The notes below the pieces were generated by a model. It saw nothing but the letters and a program-made list of their open reading frames with translations, was not told the origin of the DNA and searched no databases. A stretch of 64,000 bases of DNA from the NCBI RefSeq assembly GCF_030063195.1, contig NZ_JASISS010000001.1:62001-126000 (forward strand), given 5' to 3'. The position numbers were made by a program, and so were the translations under genes. Shown piece after piece: positions 33,499 to 41,973 of this stretch. The number at the start of each line of letters is the position of its first letter. Position 1 is the stretch's first letter. Source of the DNA: Cryobacterium sp. PH31-AA6 (lineage in GTDB: Bacteria > Actinomycetota > Actinomycetes > Actinomycetales > Microbacteriaceae).

Positions 33499-35079
33499 AT
33501 GGCTACTTTTGGAACCCTCTCAGATCGCCTGGCCGAGACGTTCAAGAATCTCCGCACCAAGGGCAAGCTCAGTGCGGCGGATGTTGACGGCACCGTCCGT
33601 GAGATTCGTCGCGCCCTCCTCGATGCCGACGTCGCCCTCGACGTCGTCAAGGACTTCACCGGGAAGGTGCGCGAGCGTGCCCTCGGCGACGAGGTCAGCA
33701 AGGCGCTGAACCCCGCACAGCAGGTGGTGCGGATCGTCAACGAGGAACTCGTCGAGATCCTCGGCGGCCAGCAGCGCCGGCTCGAATTCGCCAAGAAGCC
33801 GCCGACCATCATCATGCTCGCCGGCCTCCAGGGCGCGGGTAAGACGACCCTCGCCGGCAAGCTCGCGAAGTGGCTGGCGAAGGACGGTCACACGCCCGTT
33901 CTGGTCGCCGCCGACCTCCAGCGCCCCAACGCGGTCACCCAGCTCCAGGTCGTCGGAGCGCAGGCCGGCGTCGCCGTCTTCGCCCCTGAGCCGGGCAACG
34001 GCGTCGGCAACCCCGTGCAGGTGGCCCGCGACGGCGTGAAGTTCGCCCAGCAGAAGATGCATGACGTGGTCATCGTGGACACCGCGGGCCGTCTCGGCGT
34101 CGACGCCGACATGATGAAGCAGGCCTCGGACATCCGTGCGGCTATCGGGCCGGACGAAGTGCTCTTCGTCATCGACGCGATGATCGGCCAGGATGCCGTC
34201 GCCACGGCGAAGGCCTTCCAGGACGGCGTCGACTTCACCGGTGTCGTGCTGACCAAGCTGGACGGTGACGCCAGAGGTGGTGCGGCGCTATCCGTGGCAT
34301 CGATCACCGGCCGCCCGATCATGTTCGCGTCGACGGGTGAGAGCCTGGACGACTTCGAGCCGTTCCACCCCGACCGGATGGCCAGCCGCATCCTCGACCT
34401 CGGTGACATCCTCACCCTGATCGAACAAGCCCAGGGCGCCTTCGACGAAGACGAAGCGCGCAAGATGGCGGAGAAATTCTCCACCGACTCGTTCACGCTC
34501 GACGACTTCCTCAGCCAGATGCAGCAACTGCGCAACATGGGCTCGATCAAGAAGATGATGAGCATGCTCCCCGGCGCAGGCGCCATGAAGCAGCAGCTTG
34601 AGAACTTCGACGAGCGCGAGATCGTGCGCACCGAGGCGATCATCCAGTCGATGACGAAGGCCGAGCGCACCACCCCGAAGTTGTTGAACGGATCCCGCCG
34701 CCTGCGCATCGCCAAGGGCGCCGGCTCCAGCGTGACCGAGGTCAACCAGCTGGTGCAGCGTTTCGAGCAGGCAGCGAAGATGATGAAGACGGTCGCCAAG
34801 GGCGGCATGCCCAACATTCCCGGGATGGGCCCGATGCCAGGCGCCGGCCTGGGCGGAAACCGAGGCAAGCAGCAACCGAAGAAGAAGGGCTCGAAGTCGG
34901 GAAACCCGGCCAAGCGCGCGGCGGAGAACGCAGCGCTCGCGTCGGGGGAGAAGCCCGCCGGTGCGGCAACGGCCGGCGGAACGGGCTTCGGCCTGGGTGG
35001 CGGCAAGCCGGGGGCAGGCAAGCCCGGCGGACCCACCGAAGAAGAGATGGCCGCGCTGCAGAAGATGCTCGGGCGGTAA
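33499..35079 (+). CDS. ffh: signal recognition particle protein Ffh
   Basis: SRP54-type GTPase that binds signal peptides and the 4.5S/SRP RNA; 526 residues. N domain, then G domain with G-L-Q-G-A-G-K-T-T (about 109-117), D-T-A-G-R-L and T-K-L-D-G-D, then a Met-rich M domain with G-S-I-K-K-M-M-S-M-L-P-G and the S-R-R-x-R-I-A-x-G-x-G/S-S RNA-binding motif. The last 75 residues are a Lys/Gly/Ala-rich low-complexity tail seen in actinobacterial homologues. A TAAAGT hexamer ends 9 nt before the ATG. The SRP RNA gene was not seen in this window. Confidence 0.96.
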   Translation: MATFGTLSDRLAETFKNLRTKGKLSAADVDGTVREIRRALLDADVALDVVKDFTGKVRERALGDEVSKALNPAQQVVRIVNEELVEILGGQQRRLEFAKKPPTIIMLAGLQGAGKTTLAGKLAKWLAKDGHTPVLVAADLQRPNAVTQLQVVGAQAGVAVFAPEPGNGVGNPVQVARDGVKFAQQKMHDVVIVDTAGRLGVDADMMKQASDIRAAIGPDEVLFVIDAMIGQDAVATAKAFQDGVDFTGVVLTKLDGDARGGAALSVASITGRPIMFASTGESLDDFEPFHPDRMASRILDLGDILTLIEQAQGAFDEDEARKMAEKFSTDSFTLDDFLSQMQQLRNMGSIKKMMSMLPGAGAMKQQLENFDEREIVRTEAIIQSMTKAERTTPKLLNGSRRLRIAKGAGSSVTEVNQLVQRFEQAAKMMKTVAKGGMPNIPGMGPMPGAGLGGNRGKQQPKKKGSKSGNPAKRAAENAALASGEKPAGAATAGGTGFGLGGGKPGAGKPGGPTEEEMAALQKMLGR

Positions 35080-35138
35080 CGCCCGGGTCGCCCGACGGCC
35101 ACGGGGCGGAACGCGGGCCGGGCCAGGGGCGGTCGGAT

Positions 35139-35144
35139 TATGCT
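35139..35144 (+). promoter_or_regulatory. -10 element (TATGCT) of the LLM-class oxidoreductase gene
   Basis: TATGCT ends 6 nt before the ATG at 35151, a leaderless layout. Confidence 0.5.
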
Positions 35145-35150
35145 GGCCGC

Positions 35151-35942
35151 ATGACTTCAGCCGCTACCCGCCCGGTGCGCATCGGCGCGCAATTGGCCCC
35201 CCAACACGCCACTTACGGCACGATCCGCGATGCCGTCGCCCAGGTGGAGGCGATGGGAACCGATGTCGCCTTCAACTGGGACCATTTCTTCCCGCTCTCG
35301 GGTGACCCGAACGGGCTCCATTTCGAGTCCTGGACGATACTGGCCGCCTGGGCGGAGCAGACCACCACCATCGAGATCGGTGCCCTGGTGAACTGCAACA
35401 GCTACCGGAATCCCGATCTGCAGGCGGACATGGCCCGCACCATCGACCAGATCAGCGGCGGCCGGTTCATCTTCGGTACCGGTTCGGGCTGGTTCGAGCG
35501 CGACTACGACGAGTACGGCTACGACTTCGGCACCGTGGGCAGCCGGCTGGACGCCCTGGCCGAAGACCTGCCTCGGATCGAGGCACGGTGGGCGAAGCTC
35601 AATCCGCCGCCCGTCCGGAAGATTCCCGTGCTGATCGGCGGTGGCGGCGAGAAGAAGACACTGCACATCGTCGCCCGTCACGCCGACATCTGGCACTCGT
35701 TCTCCCGCCCGGACGTGCTCGAACACAAGCTCGGCGTGCTGGCCGACTGGTGCGACACGGTTGGCCGCGACCTGGCCGAGATCGAGATCTCCACCGAACT
35801 CCGCGGGCGGAGCGTGGAGGAAGCCGACCAGCTCTACGACCTCGGTGCCCGCCTGTTCACCCTCGGACTGTCGGGCCCGGAGTACAAGCTGGACCGCCTG
35901 ACCGATTGGCTCGCCTGGCGCGACTCCAAGAACGAGGGCTGA
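35151..35942 (+). CDS. LLM-class (luciferase-like) F420-dependent oxidoreductase
   Basis: A 263-residue TIM-barrel oxidoreductase of the bacterial luciferase-like superfamily. N-W-D-H-F near residue 41, a D-Q-I-S-G-G-R-F-I-F-G-x-G-S-G-W block near residue 101 and P-V-L-I-G-G-G-G-E-K-K-T-L near 163 are the hallmarks. Actinobacterial members commonly use F420, but FMN use is possible; the substrate is unknown. The gene stands alone, 71 nt after ffh with its own -10 element, and converges on the HNH gene. Confidence 0.85.
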   Translation: MTSAATRPVRIGAQLAPQHATYGTIRDAVAQVEAMGTDVAFNWDHFFPLSGDPNGLHFESWTILAAWAEQTTTIEIGALVNCNSYRNPDLQADMARTIDQISGGRFIFGTGSGWFERDYDEYGYDFGTVGSRLDALAEDLPRIEARWAKLNPPPVRKIPVLIGGGGEKKTLHIVARHADIWHSFSRPDVLEHKLGVLADWCDTVGRDLAEIEISTELRGRSVEEADQLYDLGARLFTLGLSGPEYKLDRLTDWLAWRDSKNEG

Positions 35943-35972
35943 CCCAGACGCCCATTTCGATGCCGCAGTCGC

Positions 35973-37283
35973 TCAGAACGGTGCGTCGTCGTAGCGGGCT
36001 GCCGCTGACCCTGCCGCTGACCCTGCCGCTGTCGCCGGCGCCGGCGCCGGCGCTGTCGGTGGTGGTTCGGTGGGGAGGATGGTGGCGGGTTCGGTGGTGA
36101 AGTCGCGCCCGGTGGGTGAGGTCCAGGTGAGGATGCCGCCGGGTTGTTGGGTGACGGTCCAGCGGGTTTGGGTTTTCAGGGCGTGGCTGGCTGTGCAGAG
36201 GTGGGCGAGGTTGTCGGCTGCGGTCATGCCCTGCAGCGCCCAGTCATGGGTGTGGTCGAGTTCCGCGTTGCGTGCGGACCGGTTGCAGCCCACGAAGCGG
36301 CAGGTTTCGTCGCGGAGGCGCAGGAATTGGCGCATGCGTTTGGGGACCTTGTATCGGTCTCGGCCGACGGAGAGGATCACCCCGGTTTCGGGGTGGGTGA
36401 GTAGCCGGGTGAAGCTCGGCGCCCGCGAGGCGAGGTCCCGGGCGGTGTCGGCGTCGATCGGCCCGTACCCCTCGAGGTAGCCGGGCTCGTCACTGTGACC
36501 GAGGAGTGTCATGACCGGCACGGTCACCTGCACGCTCGCTTTCACTCCCGCGCCCACCCCGGTGGGGGTGACCCCGTCGATCAGCAGGTCGCTGAGCACA
36601 TCGGTGCGGATCTGGCTGAGCGTGCGCGTTTCGCCCGGGCCCTGCAGGCTGGTGGCGAGGTCGGTGGCCCGGTGGAAGATCGCCTGCACCAGCTCCGCCC
36701 CCGTCGTCACGTACAGCGTCGCCATCCCGTCGTGCTCGGGGATCACCCCGCTGGTGCGGTCCGCGATCGACTTCTCCCGCCTGGTGGTGATCGTCTCCGG
36801 GTGCAACTTCTCCCGCAACAGGCGGGCCTTGTGCTTGAGTTTGGCCACGGTGAGCTTCTCCGCCGCGGGCAGCAGGGCTTGTTCGAAGGCGGCGAGTCCG
36901 TCGACCGGGATCGACCAGGACTGTTGGACCACCGTTTGCGCGTGCCGGTAGCTGATCCGACCGGCCGCCAGCGCCGCCCGGGTGCCGGGCAGGTCGTCGG
37001 CCAACGCCCGGCTCTCCGCGAGGAGGTTCTCCGCGGTGCGCTCCGGGATCCGCAGGGTCGCGGCCAGCTCGCTGGAGAGCTCCCGTTCGGCGATCTCCTC
37101 CCGGGTCCACCGGGCCTGCAGGCTGAGCGGGATTCCGACGGCGTGCGCGGCGCTGAACCGGCGGGCCCGGTCGACAGCCTCGGCCCGGGCGGCGAAGCAC
37201 TGGGCGATCGCCTTGTCGGCTGCCGCGACCGCGTCGAAGAGCAGTCCGAGCTGCTGTTGGGAGGTGCTCACCAGGGTGGCCAT
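35973..37283 (-). CDS. DUF222 / HNH endonuclease domain protein
   Basis: A 436-residue protein of the DUF222 (13E12-like) family, found in many copies in actinobacterial genomes. The DUF222 region spans about residues 15-310. The HNH domain follows with C-R-F-V-G-C-N, then E-L-D-H-T-H-D-W and N-L-A-H-L-C-x-x-S-H, i.e. zinc-type Cys plus catalytic His. The C-terminus is Pro/Ala-rich and contains a short A-G-S-A repeat from a 12-bp unit near 36000. The role is unsettled; mobility or DNA cleavage is suggested by the domain only. The start is the ATG at 37283. Confidence 0.88.
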   Translation of the reverse strand: MATLVSTSQQQLGLLFDAVAAADKAIAQCFAARAEAVDRARRFSAAHAVGIPLSLQARWTREEIAERELSSELAATLRIPERTAENLLAESRALADDLPGTRAALAAGRISYRHAQTVVQQSWSIPVDGLAAFEQALLPAAEKLTVAKLKHKARLLREKLHPETITTRREKSIADRTSGVIPEHDGMATLYVTTGAELVQAIFHRATDLATSLQGPGETRTLSQIRTDVLSDLLIDGVTPTGVGAGVKASVQVTVPVMTLLGHSDEPGYLEGYGPIDADTARDLASRAPSFTRLLTHPETGVILSVGRDRYKVPKRMRQFLRLRDETCRFVGCNRSARNAELDHTHDWALQGMTAADNLAHLCTASHALKTQTRWTVTQQPGGILTWTSPTGRDFTTEPATILPTEPPPTAPAPAPATAAGSAAGSAAARYDDAPF

Positions 37284-37388
37284 ACCCGAACTTTACGACC
37301 AGCCACCGACATTCGTGACCGGCCGGGACGGCATGGTGGAAAGGGGTGGATAACCTGATCAACGGCGCTTTGTGGAGGAGTTGTTCGG

Positions 37389-37413
37389 GGTGATTTCGAC
37401 AGGCTCAATCACC
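37389..37413. repeat. REP-like palindrome downstream of the YbdK gene
   Basis: Seven-bp arms GGTGATT/AATCACC enclose TCGACAGGCTC. The reverse complement of its core resembles the sequence at 38635-38649, so two members of one small interspersed family flank the YbdK gene. On the minus strand it lies 3' of that gene and could also terminate or stabilize its mRNA. Confidence 0.6.
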
Positions 37414-37481
37414 GGGCGGCTCAATCACCGGGCGGCTCAATCACGGGGCGGCTCAATCACCGGGCGGCTCGATCACCGGGC
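37402..37481 (+). repeat. 16-bp intergenic tandem repeat x5
   Basis: Five 16-bp units (37402, 37418, 37434, 37450, 37466) with the consensus GGCTCAATCACCGGGC; units 3 and 5 carry single substitutions. The first unit overlaps the right half of the REP-like palindrome, so the array looks like an amplified part of that element. It ends 12 bp before the YbdK stop codon. Confidence 0.9.
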
Positions 37482-37493
37482 GGGAGAGCCGGC

Positions 37494-38633
37494 TCAGCGC
37501 GCGACGAGTCCCGTGCGCAGTTCGTCGGCGAGGGAGCGTACGACGCTCGGCAGGTCGCCGCCGGCCGCGTCGGCCACCCGCAGTTGGCGCTGGTAACTCG
37601 CCCCGGCATCGAGGATCAGGTTCAGTCCCAGAAGCTCCGGCAGGCAGCCCAGGCGTTCCGCTACGGGGGAGAGAACCCCGATCAGGCGCCGCACATCGTC
37701 GACGACGTGGCATTCGGAGCCGGCGGAGTCGACGATGATCTCAGCGTCGAGCCCGTACCGCGCCGCGCGCCACTTGTTCTCTCGCGCGAACCATTGCGGC
37801 AGATGAGGCACTGTCTCGCCCGCATCCAGCCGGGTCGACATCCACTCGACCAGGCACTGGATGAACGCGGCGATCGCGGCCAGCTCCTCGGCCGTGGAGA
37901 CGCCGTCGCAGGCACGGATCTCGATCGTGCCCCAGCGCGGCGACGGGCGGATGTCCCAGCGCACCTCTGTCACATCATCGACGATGCCGGTGACGGTCAG
38001 GTCCTCGACGTAGCGCTCCCACGCCGCCCAGTCCTCCAGGATCCAGGGCAGGCCGGCCGTGGGCAGCTGCTGGAACATCTGCGCCCGGTTCGAGGCGTAG
38101 CCGGTGTTCACGCCCGCCCAGAACGGGCTCGACGCGGACAGCGCCTGCAGGTGCGGCAGGTAGGTGAGCAGGCCGTTGAGGATGGGGATCACCTTGTTGC
38201 GGTCCTCGATGCCCACGTGCACGTGGATGCCCCAGATCATCATGTTGCGGCCCCACCACTGGGTGCGGTCGATCAGACGGTGGTACCGGGGCTTGTTCGT
38301 GACCTGCTGGTCGAACCACTGGCCGAACGGATGCGATCCGCTGCAGATGAGGTCGACGCCGCGCGGGTCGGTGATCGCGCGGACTTCGCCGACCTGGCCG
38401 ACGACATCCGCCACGGCCCCGGCCACGGTGTGGTGCACCGCGGACACCAGCTCGACCGTGTTGAGGAGCAGCTCGCCGGTGATCTTCGGATGCGCCGAGC
38501 CGTCGCCCCCGCGGAGGTCGTGGAGCACTTCGTCGGCGATGGAGACGAGGTCGCCGGTGTCGCGATCGACCAGCGCGAGTTCCCACTCGATGCCGATGGT
38601 CGACCGCTCAGAGCGGGCGAACTCGATTTCCAC
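37494..38633 (-). CDS. YbdK-family carboxylate-amine ligase (putative glutamate--cysteine ligase 2)
   Basis: A 379-residue ATP-dependent ligase. N-terminal G-I-E-W-E-L-A-L-V-D, G-S-H-P-F-G-Q-W, the H-V-H-V-G-I metal-binding segment and G-T-I-E-I-R-A-C-D are the family signatures. YbdK shows weak gamma-glutamyl-cysteine ligase activity in vitro; the natural substrate in actinobacteria, which use mycothiol, is unclear. The GTG start at 38633 is preceded by GAAAGG, which itself lies in a REP-like sequence. Its 3' end abuts a 16-bp tandem array. Confidence 0.88.
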   Translation of the reverse strand: MEIEFARSERSTIGIEWELALVDRDTGDLVSIADEVLHDLRGGDGSAHPKITGELLLNTVELVSAVHHTVAGAVADVVGQVGEVRAITDPRGVDLICSGSHPFGQWFDQQVTNKPRYHRLIDRTQWWGRNMMIWGIHVHVGIEDRNKVIPILNGLLTYLPHLQALSASSPFWAGVNTGYASNRAQMFQQLPTAGLPWILEDWAAWERYVEDLTVTGIVDDVTEVRWDIRPSPRWGTIEIRACDGVSTAEELAAIAAFIQCLVEWMSTRLDAGETVPHLPQWFARENKWRAARYGLDAEIIVDSAGSECHVVDDVRRLIGVLSPVAERLGCLPELLGLNLILDAGASYQRQLRVADAAGGDLPSVVRSLADELRTGLVAR

Positions 38634-38656
38634 GTTGAGCCTTTCGAAGGGTCACC
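38631..38656. repeat. second REP-like element, at the 5' end of the YbdK gene
   Basis: TTGAGCCTTTCGAAG (38635-38649) matches the reverse complement of 37395-37409 at 13 of 15 positions and is followed by GTCACC. It overlaps the start codon of the YbdK gene and supplies its Shine-Dalgarno. Confidence 0.5.
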
Positions 38657-38896
38657 CCGATTTGGGTGCGTCCTGGCACAATCCTGACACCGATTGGGGG
38701 TGCTCGGCCACGAGGGCGGGTGCGCCGAATGCCGATTATCGGAATCGGGGCATCGTCTGGCAGAATGGTTAGTCGAGTTCTCTTGCGTTCGACCCTCTAC
38801 TCAGACGCAGGAAAAAACCACCTTATTGAGCTTGTGCCGAGTGTGCCCCCACGCTCACGGCCGTCAGTTCGCCAAAATCAAAAACACAGGAGAATT
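38657..38896 (+). promoter_or_regulatory. rpsP: promoter and leader of the rpsP operon
   Basis: The 263-bp gap between the divergent YbdK gene and rpsP holds a hairpin (38729-38753) with ATGCC/GGCAT outer and GATT/AATC inner pairing. It is followed within 10 nt by CAGAAT, a possible -10 element. The 3' part is A-rich and ends with AGGAGA 5 nt before the GTG. The -35 box could not be placed with confidence. Confidence 0.4.
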
Positions 38897-39322
38897 GTGG
38901 CTGTCAAAATTCGTTTGAAGCGCATGGGTAAGATCCGTGCACCGTACTACCGCATCGTTGTCGCCGACTCGCGCACCAAGCGCGATGGCCGTGTCATCGA
39001 AGAGATCGGCATCTACCACCCCACGCAGGAGCCCTCCGTCATCGAGGTCAAGTCCGAGCGTGCGCAGTACTGGCTCGGCGTCGGCGCACAGCCGACCGAG
39101 CAGGTTGCCGCTCTCCTCAAGCTGACCGGCGACTGGGGCATCTTCAAGGGTGACAAGAACGCCGTCAGCACCGTGAAGTTCAAAGAAGCCAAGGTCGCGT
39201 TCGTCGCCGACGAGAAGAAGAAGCCGGTTCTGAAGCCGAAGGCCGACAAGCCCGTCGCCAAGGAAGAGGCTCCCAAGGAGACCGAAGCTGACGCAACGGC
39301 CACCGAAGAGGACAAGGCGTAG
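38897..39322 (+). CDS. rpsP: 30S ribosomal protein S16
   Basis: A 141-residue S16. It starts [10 protein letters not shown] and contains R-I-V-V-A-D-S-R-x-K-R-D-G-R and I-G-x-Y-x-P, the S16 core, in the first 85 residues. The C-terminal 45 residues form a Lys/Ala/Glu-rich extension typical of actinobacteria. The GTG at 38897 has an AGGAGA Shine-Dalgarno. It leads the rpsP-khpA-rimM run; khpA follows after 2 nt. Confidence 0.96.
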   Translation: MAVKIRLKRMGKIRAPYYRIVVADSRTKRDGRVIEEIGIYHPTQEPSVIEVKSERAQYWLGVGAQPTEQVAALLKLTGDWGIFKGDKNAVSTVKFKEAKVAFVADEKKKPVLKPKADKPVAKEEAPKETEADATATEEDKA

Positions 39323-39324
39323 CC

Positions 39325-39561
39325 TTGCTCGCTCCCGCGCTTGAGCACCTCGTCAAGGGAATCGTTGATCACCCGGACGACGTGCACGTTGCCGCCCAGA
39401 ACTCCCCGCGTGGCGAGGTGCTCGAGGTTCGCGTGAACCCCGAAGACCTCGGCCGCGTGATCGGTCGCTCTGGGCGCACCGCCAAGGCACTGCGCACCCT
39501 CGTGGCCGCGCTGGCCGATGGCAGGCGCGTGCGGGTCGACGTCGTCGACACCGATTTCTAA
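39325..39561 (+). CDS. khpA: KH-domain RNA-binding protein KhpA
   Basis: A 78-residue single KH-domain protein. The RNA-binding loop is V-I-G-R-S-G-R-T (G-x-x-G). The family (YlqC/KhpA) pairs with Jag/KhpB to bind many mRNAs and influences division and cell elongation in firmicutes; a similar role is presumed. It starts at TTG 2 nt after rpsP, a rare start codon that may keep its expression below that of the ribosomal protein. rimM starts 24 nt later. Confidence 0.92.
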   Translation: MLAPALEHLVKGIVDHPDDVHVAAQNSPRGEVLEVRVNPEDLGRVIGRSGRTAKALRTLVAALADGRRVRVDVVDTDF

Positions 39562-39585
39562 AGAACCGTAAGCGAGTAGTTGGTA

Positions 39586-40266
39586 ATGAGTGTGAACGAC
39601 AGCACGCCTCCCCGTAGTCAACTCCGGGTGGGGCGTCTGACGAAGGCGCACGGCCTTAAGGGCGCCATCAAGCTCGAACTGTTCACGGATGACCCGGGAC
39701 GTCGTTTCGTCCCGGGCGCCGTGTTCACCCTTCAGGTCCCCACGGGGTCACCCTGGCACGGCAAGACCATCGAGCTCGTTGAGTTGCGCTGGTACAACCA
39801 GCACGCCGTCGGGTTCTTCAAGGACGTGCCCGACCGCGAAGCGGCCGAGGCCCTCGCCAAGGCGATCCTCTGGATCGACCAGGACGACGCGGAACAGCCC
39901 GACGAAGAAGACGCCTGGTACGACCACCAGTTGGTCGGACTCTCCGTCGTGCGGGATGGCGAGGCGATCGGCACCATCGCCCGGCTCGAGCACATGCCGG
40001 CGCAGGACCTGCTGATCGTGAAGACCCCGGCCGGCGAAGTGATGATCCCCTTCGTCAAGGCCATCGTGCCCTCCGTTGACATCACGACCGGCATCGTTAC
40101 GATCACGCCGCCGCCCGGACTCCTTGAGGAGTTGCCGGAAGAACCGGACACCGAACCGGACACCGAGCCGGACACCGAGCCGGACACCGAACCAGAGTCC
40201 GAACCGGAGTCCCCAACGGACACCCAGACTTCTCCGGCGGAAAAGCCGGATAGCGAAGGCGCATAG
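39586..40266 (+). CDS. rimM: ribosome maturation factor RimM
   Basis: A 226-residue 16S rRNA processing factor that binds S19 during 30S assembly. The N-terminal R-V-G-R-L-T-K-A-H-G-L-K-G domain and the PRC-barrel domain (D-H-Q-L-V-G-L-S-V) are present. After about residue 183 comes an acidic tail made of repeated E-P-D-T and E-P-E-S units from a 12-bp array, not part of the conserved fold. The ATG at 39586 is preferred over the TTG at 39580. A hairpin follows the stop. Confidence 0.93.
   Translation: MSVNDSTPPRSQLRVGRLTKAHGLKGAIKLELFTDDPGRRFVPGAVFTLQVPTGSPWHGKTIELVELRWYNQHAVGFFKDVPDREAAEALAKAILWIDQDDAEQPDEEDAWYDHQLVGLSVVRDGEAIGTIARLEHMPAQDLLIVKTPAGEVMIPFVKAIVPSVDITTGIVTITPPPGLLEELPEEPDTEPDTEPDTEPDTEPESEPESPTDTQTSPAEKPDSEGA
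40141..40212 (+). repeat. 12-bp tandem repeat x6 in the rimM C-terminal tail
   Basis: Six 12-bp units encode E-P-D-T (four) and E-P-E-S (two). They add 24 strongly acidic residues beyond the folded RimM domains. Confidence 0.88.
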
Positions 40267-40268
40267 GC

Positions 40269-40297
40269 GCGCCAGACTCTCACCCGGGGAGTGGCGC
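40269..40297 (+). terminator. hairpin after rimM
   Basis: Arms GCGCCA-ACTC (one bulged G) and GAGT-GGCGC pair around a 9-nt loop immediately after the rimM stop. It probably limits readthrough from the rpsP operon into the channel gene. No T-run. Confidence 0.45.
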
Positions 40298-40359
40298 CCG
40301 CGCCCGTCCGACTTCCCTCCTCGTCATGACGCGGTACACCCTCCAAGGAGAACCGCCGC

Positions 40360-41199
40360 ATGTCGTACGTCAAACCGGACCAACTCATCGATGACATTAT
40401 TCATTCCGGTGTCCTAAAAACCAGACTGACCATTAAGCAGATGTTCCTGCGCGGCGCCCTGTCCGGCGCCATCCTCGGTGCCGCCACGGCGGTTTCCCTG
40501 ACCGCGGCCGCCCAAACCGGCTTGCCCATCGTGGGCGCCGTGCTCTTCCCGGTCGGCTTCGCCATTATTCTGCTGCTCAACCTCGAGCTGGTCACCGGCA
40601 GCTTCGCCCTTATCCCGCTCGCGATCCTCGAGGGCCGCACGACGCTCAAGAAGGGCCTCACCAACTTCGGTGTCGTCATCGGCGCGCACCTCTTCGGTGC
40701 GGTTCTCTTCGCCCTCCTCTATGTCATCTCGATCACCTATATGGGCACCCAGACCACCGACCCGGTGATCGACGCGATCATCAACCTCGCCGACCACAAG
40801 GTGCTGCCGTACGAGGCGGCCGGCCCGGCCGGAATCCTCGTTGCCTTCATCAAGGGCATGCTCGCCAACTGGATGGTCGCGCTCGGCACGATGATGTTCT
40901 ACGTCTCCAAGTCGACCTCCGGGAAGGTGCTCGCGATGTGGCTGCCGGTCACGATCTTCTTCAGCCTGGGCTTCGAGCACGCGATCGTGAACATGTTCGC
41001 CATCCCGGCGGGCATGATGCTCGGCGCCCCCATCAGCATCGGCCAGTGGCTGGTCTGGAACCAGGTCCCCGTGCTCGTCGGCAACCTGCTCGGAGCGATC
41101 CTGTTCACCGCGCTGCCGGTCTATTTCTCGCACCGCACCAAGGTGAACCGGGCCGCCAAGCTCGTCGAAGCGAACGAGCCGGCGCTCATCCGCTCTTAG
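40360..41199 (+). CDS. formate/nitrite transporter (FNT) family channel
   Basis: A 279-residue membrane channel with six hydrophobic helices. L-N-L-E-L-V-T-G-S-F near residue 68, G-M-L-A-N-W-M-V near residue 167 and F-E-H-A-I-V-N-M-F near residue 207 are FNT signatures; the last contains the pore His region. It should conduct formate, nitrite or a related small anion (HS- is known for some members). It has a good Shine-Dalgarno (AAGGAG) and sits between rimM and trmD, which are normally adjacent. trmD follows after 9 nt. Confidence 0.92.
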   Translation: MSYVKPDQLIDDIIHSGVLKTRLTIKQMFLRGALSGAILGAATAVSLTAAAQTGLPIVGAVLFPVGFAIILLLNLELVTGSFALIPLAILEGRTTLKKGLTNFGVVIGAHLFGAVLFALLYVISITYMGTQTTDPVIDAIINLADHKVLPYEAAGPAGILVAFIKGMLANWMVALGTMMFYVSKSTSGKVLAMWLPVTIFFSLGFEHAIVNMFAIPAGMMLGAPISIGQWLVWNQVPVLVGNLLGAILFTALPVYFSHRTKVNRAAKLVEANEPALIRS

Positions 41200-41208
41200 A
41201 CTTCACTG

Positions 41209-41964
41209 GTGCGCATCGACATCCTCACCATCTTTCCGGAGTTCTTTTCCGTCCTCGACGTTTCCCTCGTCGGCAAGGCCCGCCAATCGGGACTGATCGA
41301 CCTGCGCGTGCACAACCTGCGCGATCACACGCATGACCGGCACAACACCGTCGACGACACTCCTTACGGCGGCGGCGCCGGGATGGTGATGAAACCGGAG
41401 CCCTGGGGCGAGGCACTCGACGAGATCCTCGGCGAGGTCTCCGGCGCCGGGGCAGAGGGCGAAGCGGGGGCGGATGCCGGGCCGGTCCTGATCTTCCCGT
41501 CCCCGGCCGGAGAGGTGTTCACCCAGAAGATGGCCAGGGCCCTGGCCGTGGAGCCGAACCTGGTCTTCGGCTGCGGGCGCTACGAGGGCATCGACCAGCG
41601 GGTGTTCGACCATTACGCGGCCAGTGGGCGGGTGCGTCTGGTGTCGCTCGGCGACTACGTGCTCAACGGGGGAGAGGTCGCCGTGATGGCCATGATCGAG
41701 GCCATCGGGCGGCTGATCCCCGGCGTCGTCGGCAACCCGGAAAGCCTGGTCGAGGAATCGCACGAGGACGGGCTGCTCGAATACCCGAGCTACACCAAGC
41801 CGTCCAGCTGGCGAGGCCACGACGTGCCGCCCGTGCTGCTCAGCGGAAACCACGGTGCGGTCGCAGCCTGGCGTCGGGAGCAGCAGCTCGAACGCACGCG
41901 CCGGGTGCGCCCCGACCTTCTGCCCCCAGCGAACTCCGAGCCGGACGCCAAATCGCGCGGGTAG
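41209..41964 (+). CDS. trmD: tRNA (guanine(37)-N1)-methyltransferase
   Basis: SPOUT-class methyltransferase adding m1G37 to tRNAs to prevent frameshifting; 251 residues. The start [31 protein letters not shown] and [12 protein letters not shown] are all diagnostic knot residues. The GTG start lies 9 nt after the FNT gene, so it relies on that transcript. Its TAG stop forms the first half of a TAGTCT element for the next gene. Confidence 0.96.
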   Translation: MRIDILTIFPEFFSVLDVSLVGKARQSGLIDLRVHNLRDHTHDRHNTVDDTPYGGGAGMVMKPEPWGEALDEILGEVSGAGAEGEAGADAGPVLIFPSPAGEVFTQKMARALAVEPNLVFGCGRYEGIDQRVFDHYAASGRVRLVSLGDYVLNGGEVAVMAMIEAIGRLIPGVVGNPESLVEESHEDGLLEYPSYTKPSSWRGHDVPPVLLSGNHGAVAAWRREQQLERTRRVRPDLLPPANSEPDAKSRG

Positions 41965-41967
41965 TCT
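41962..41967 (+). promoter_or_regulatory. -10 element (TAGTCT) made from the trmD stop codon
   Basis: TAGTCT ends 6 nt before the GTG at 41974. The TAG is the trmD stop codon. Confidence 0.5.
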
Positions 41968-41973
41968 GATCTC

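Noticed and set aside
35151-35942. LLM oxidoreductase as the missing SsuD for the sulfonate-type importer
   Set aside because: It is 9 kb away on the other strand with its own promoter and reads as an F420-type member; the link is unsupported.
35973-37283. DUF222/HNH gene as an active mobile element
   Set aside because: No terminal repeats, target duplications or transposase motifs surround it; only its family and nearby REP-like element hint at mobility.
37402-37481. CRISPR array
   Set aside because: The 16-bp units are directly adjacent with no spacers and there are no cas genes; it is a simple tandem repeat.
38729-38753. Hairpin before rpsP as a tRNA or riboswitch
   Set aside because: Too short for a tRNA and no anticodon or acceptor structure; kept only as a leader/promoter feature.
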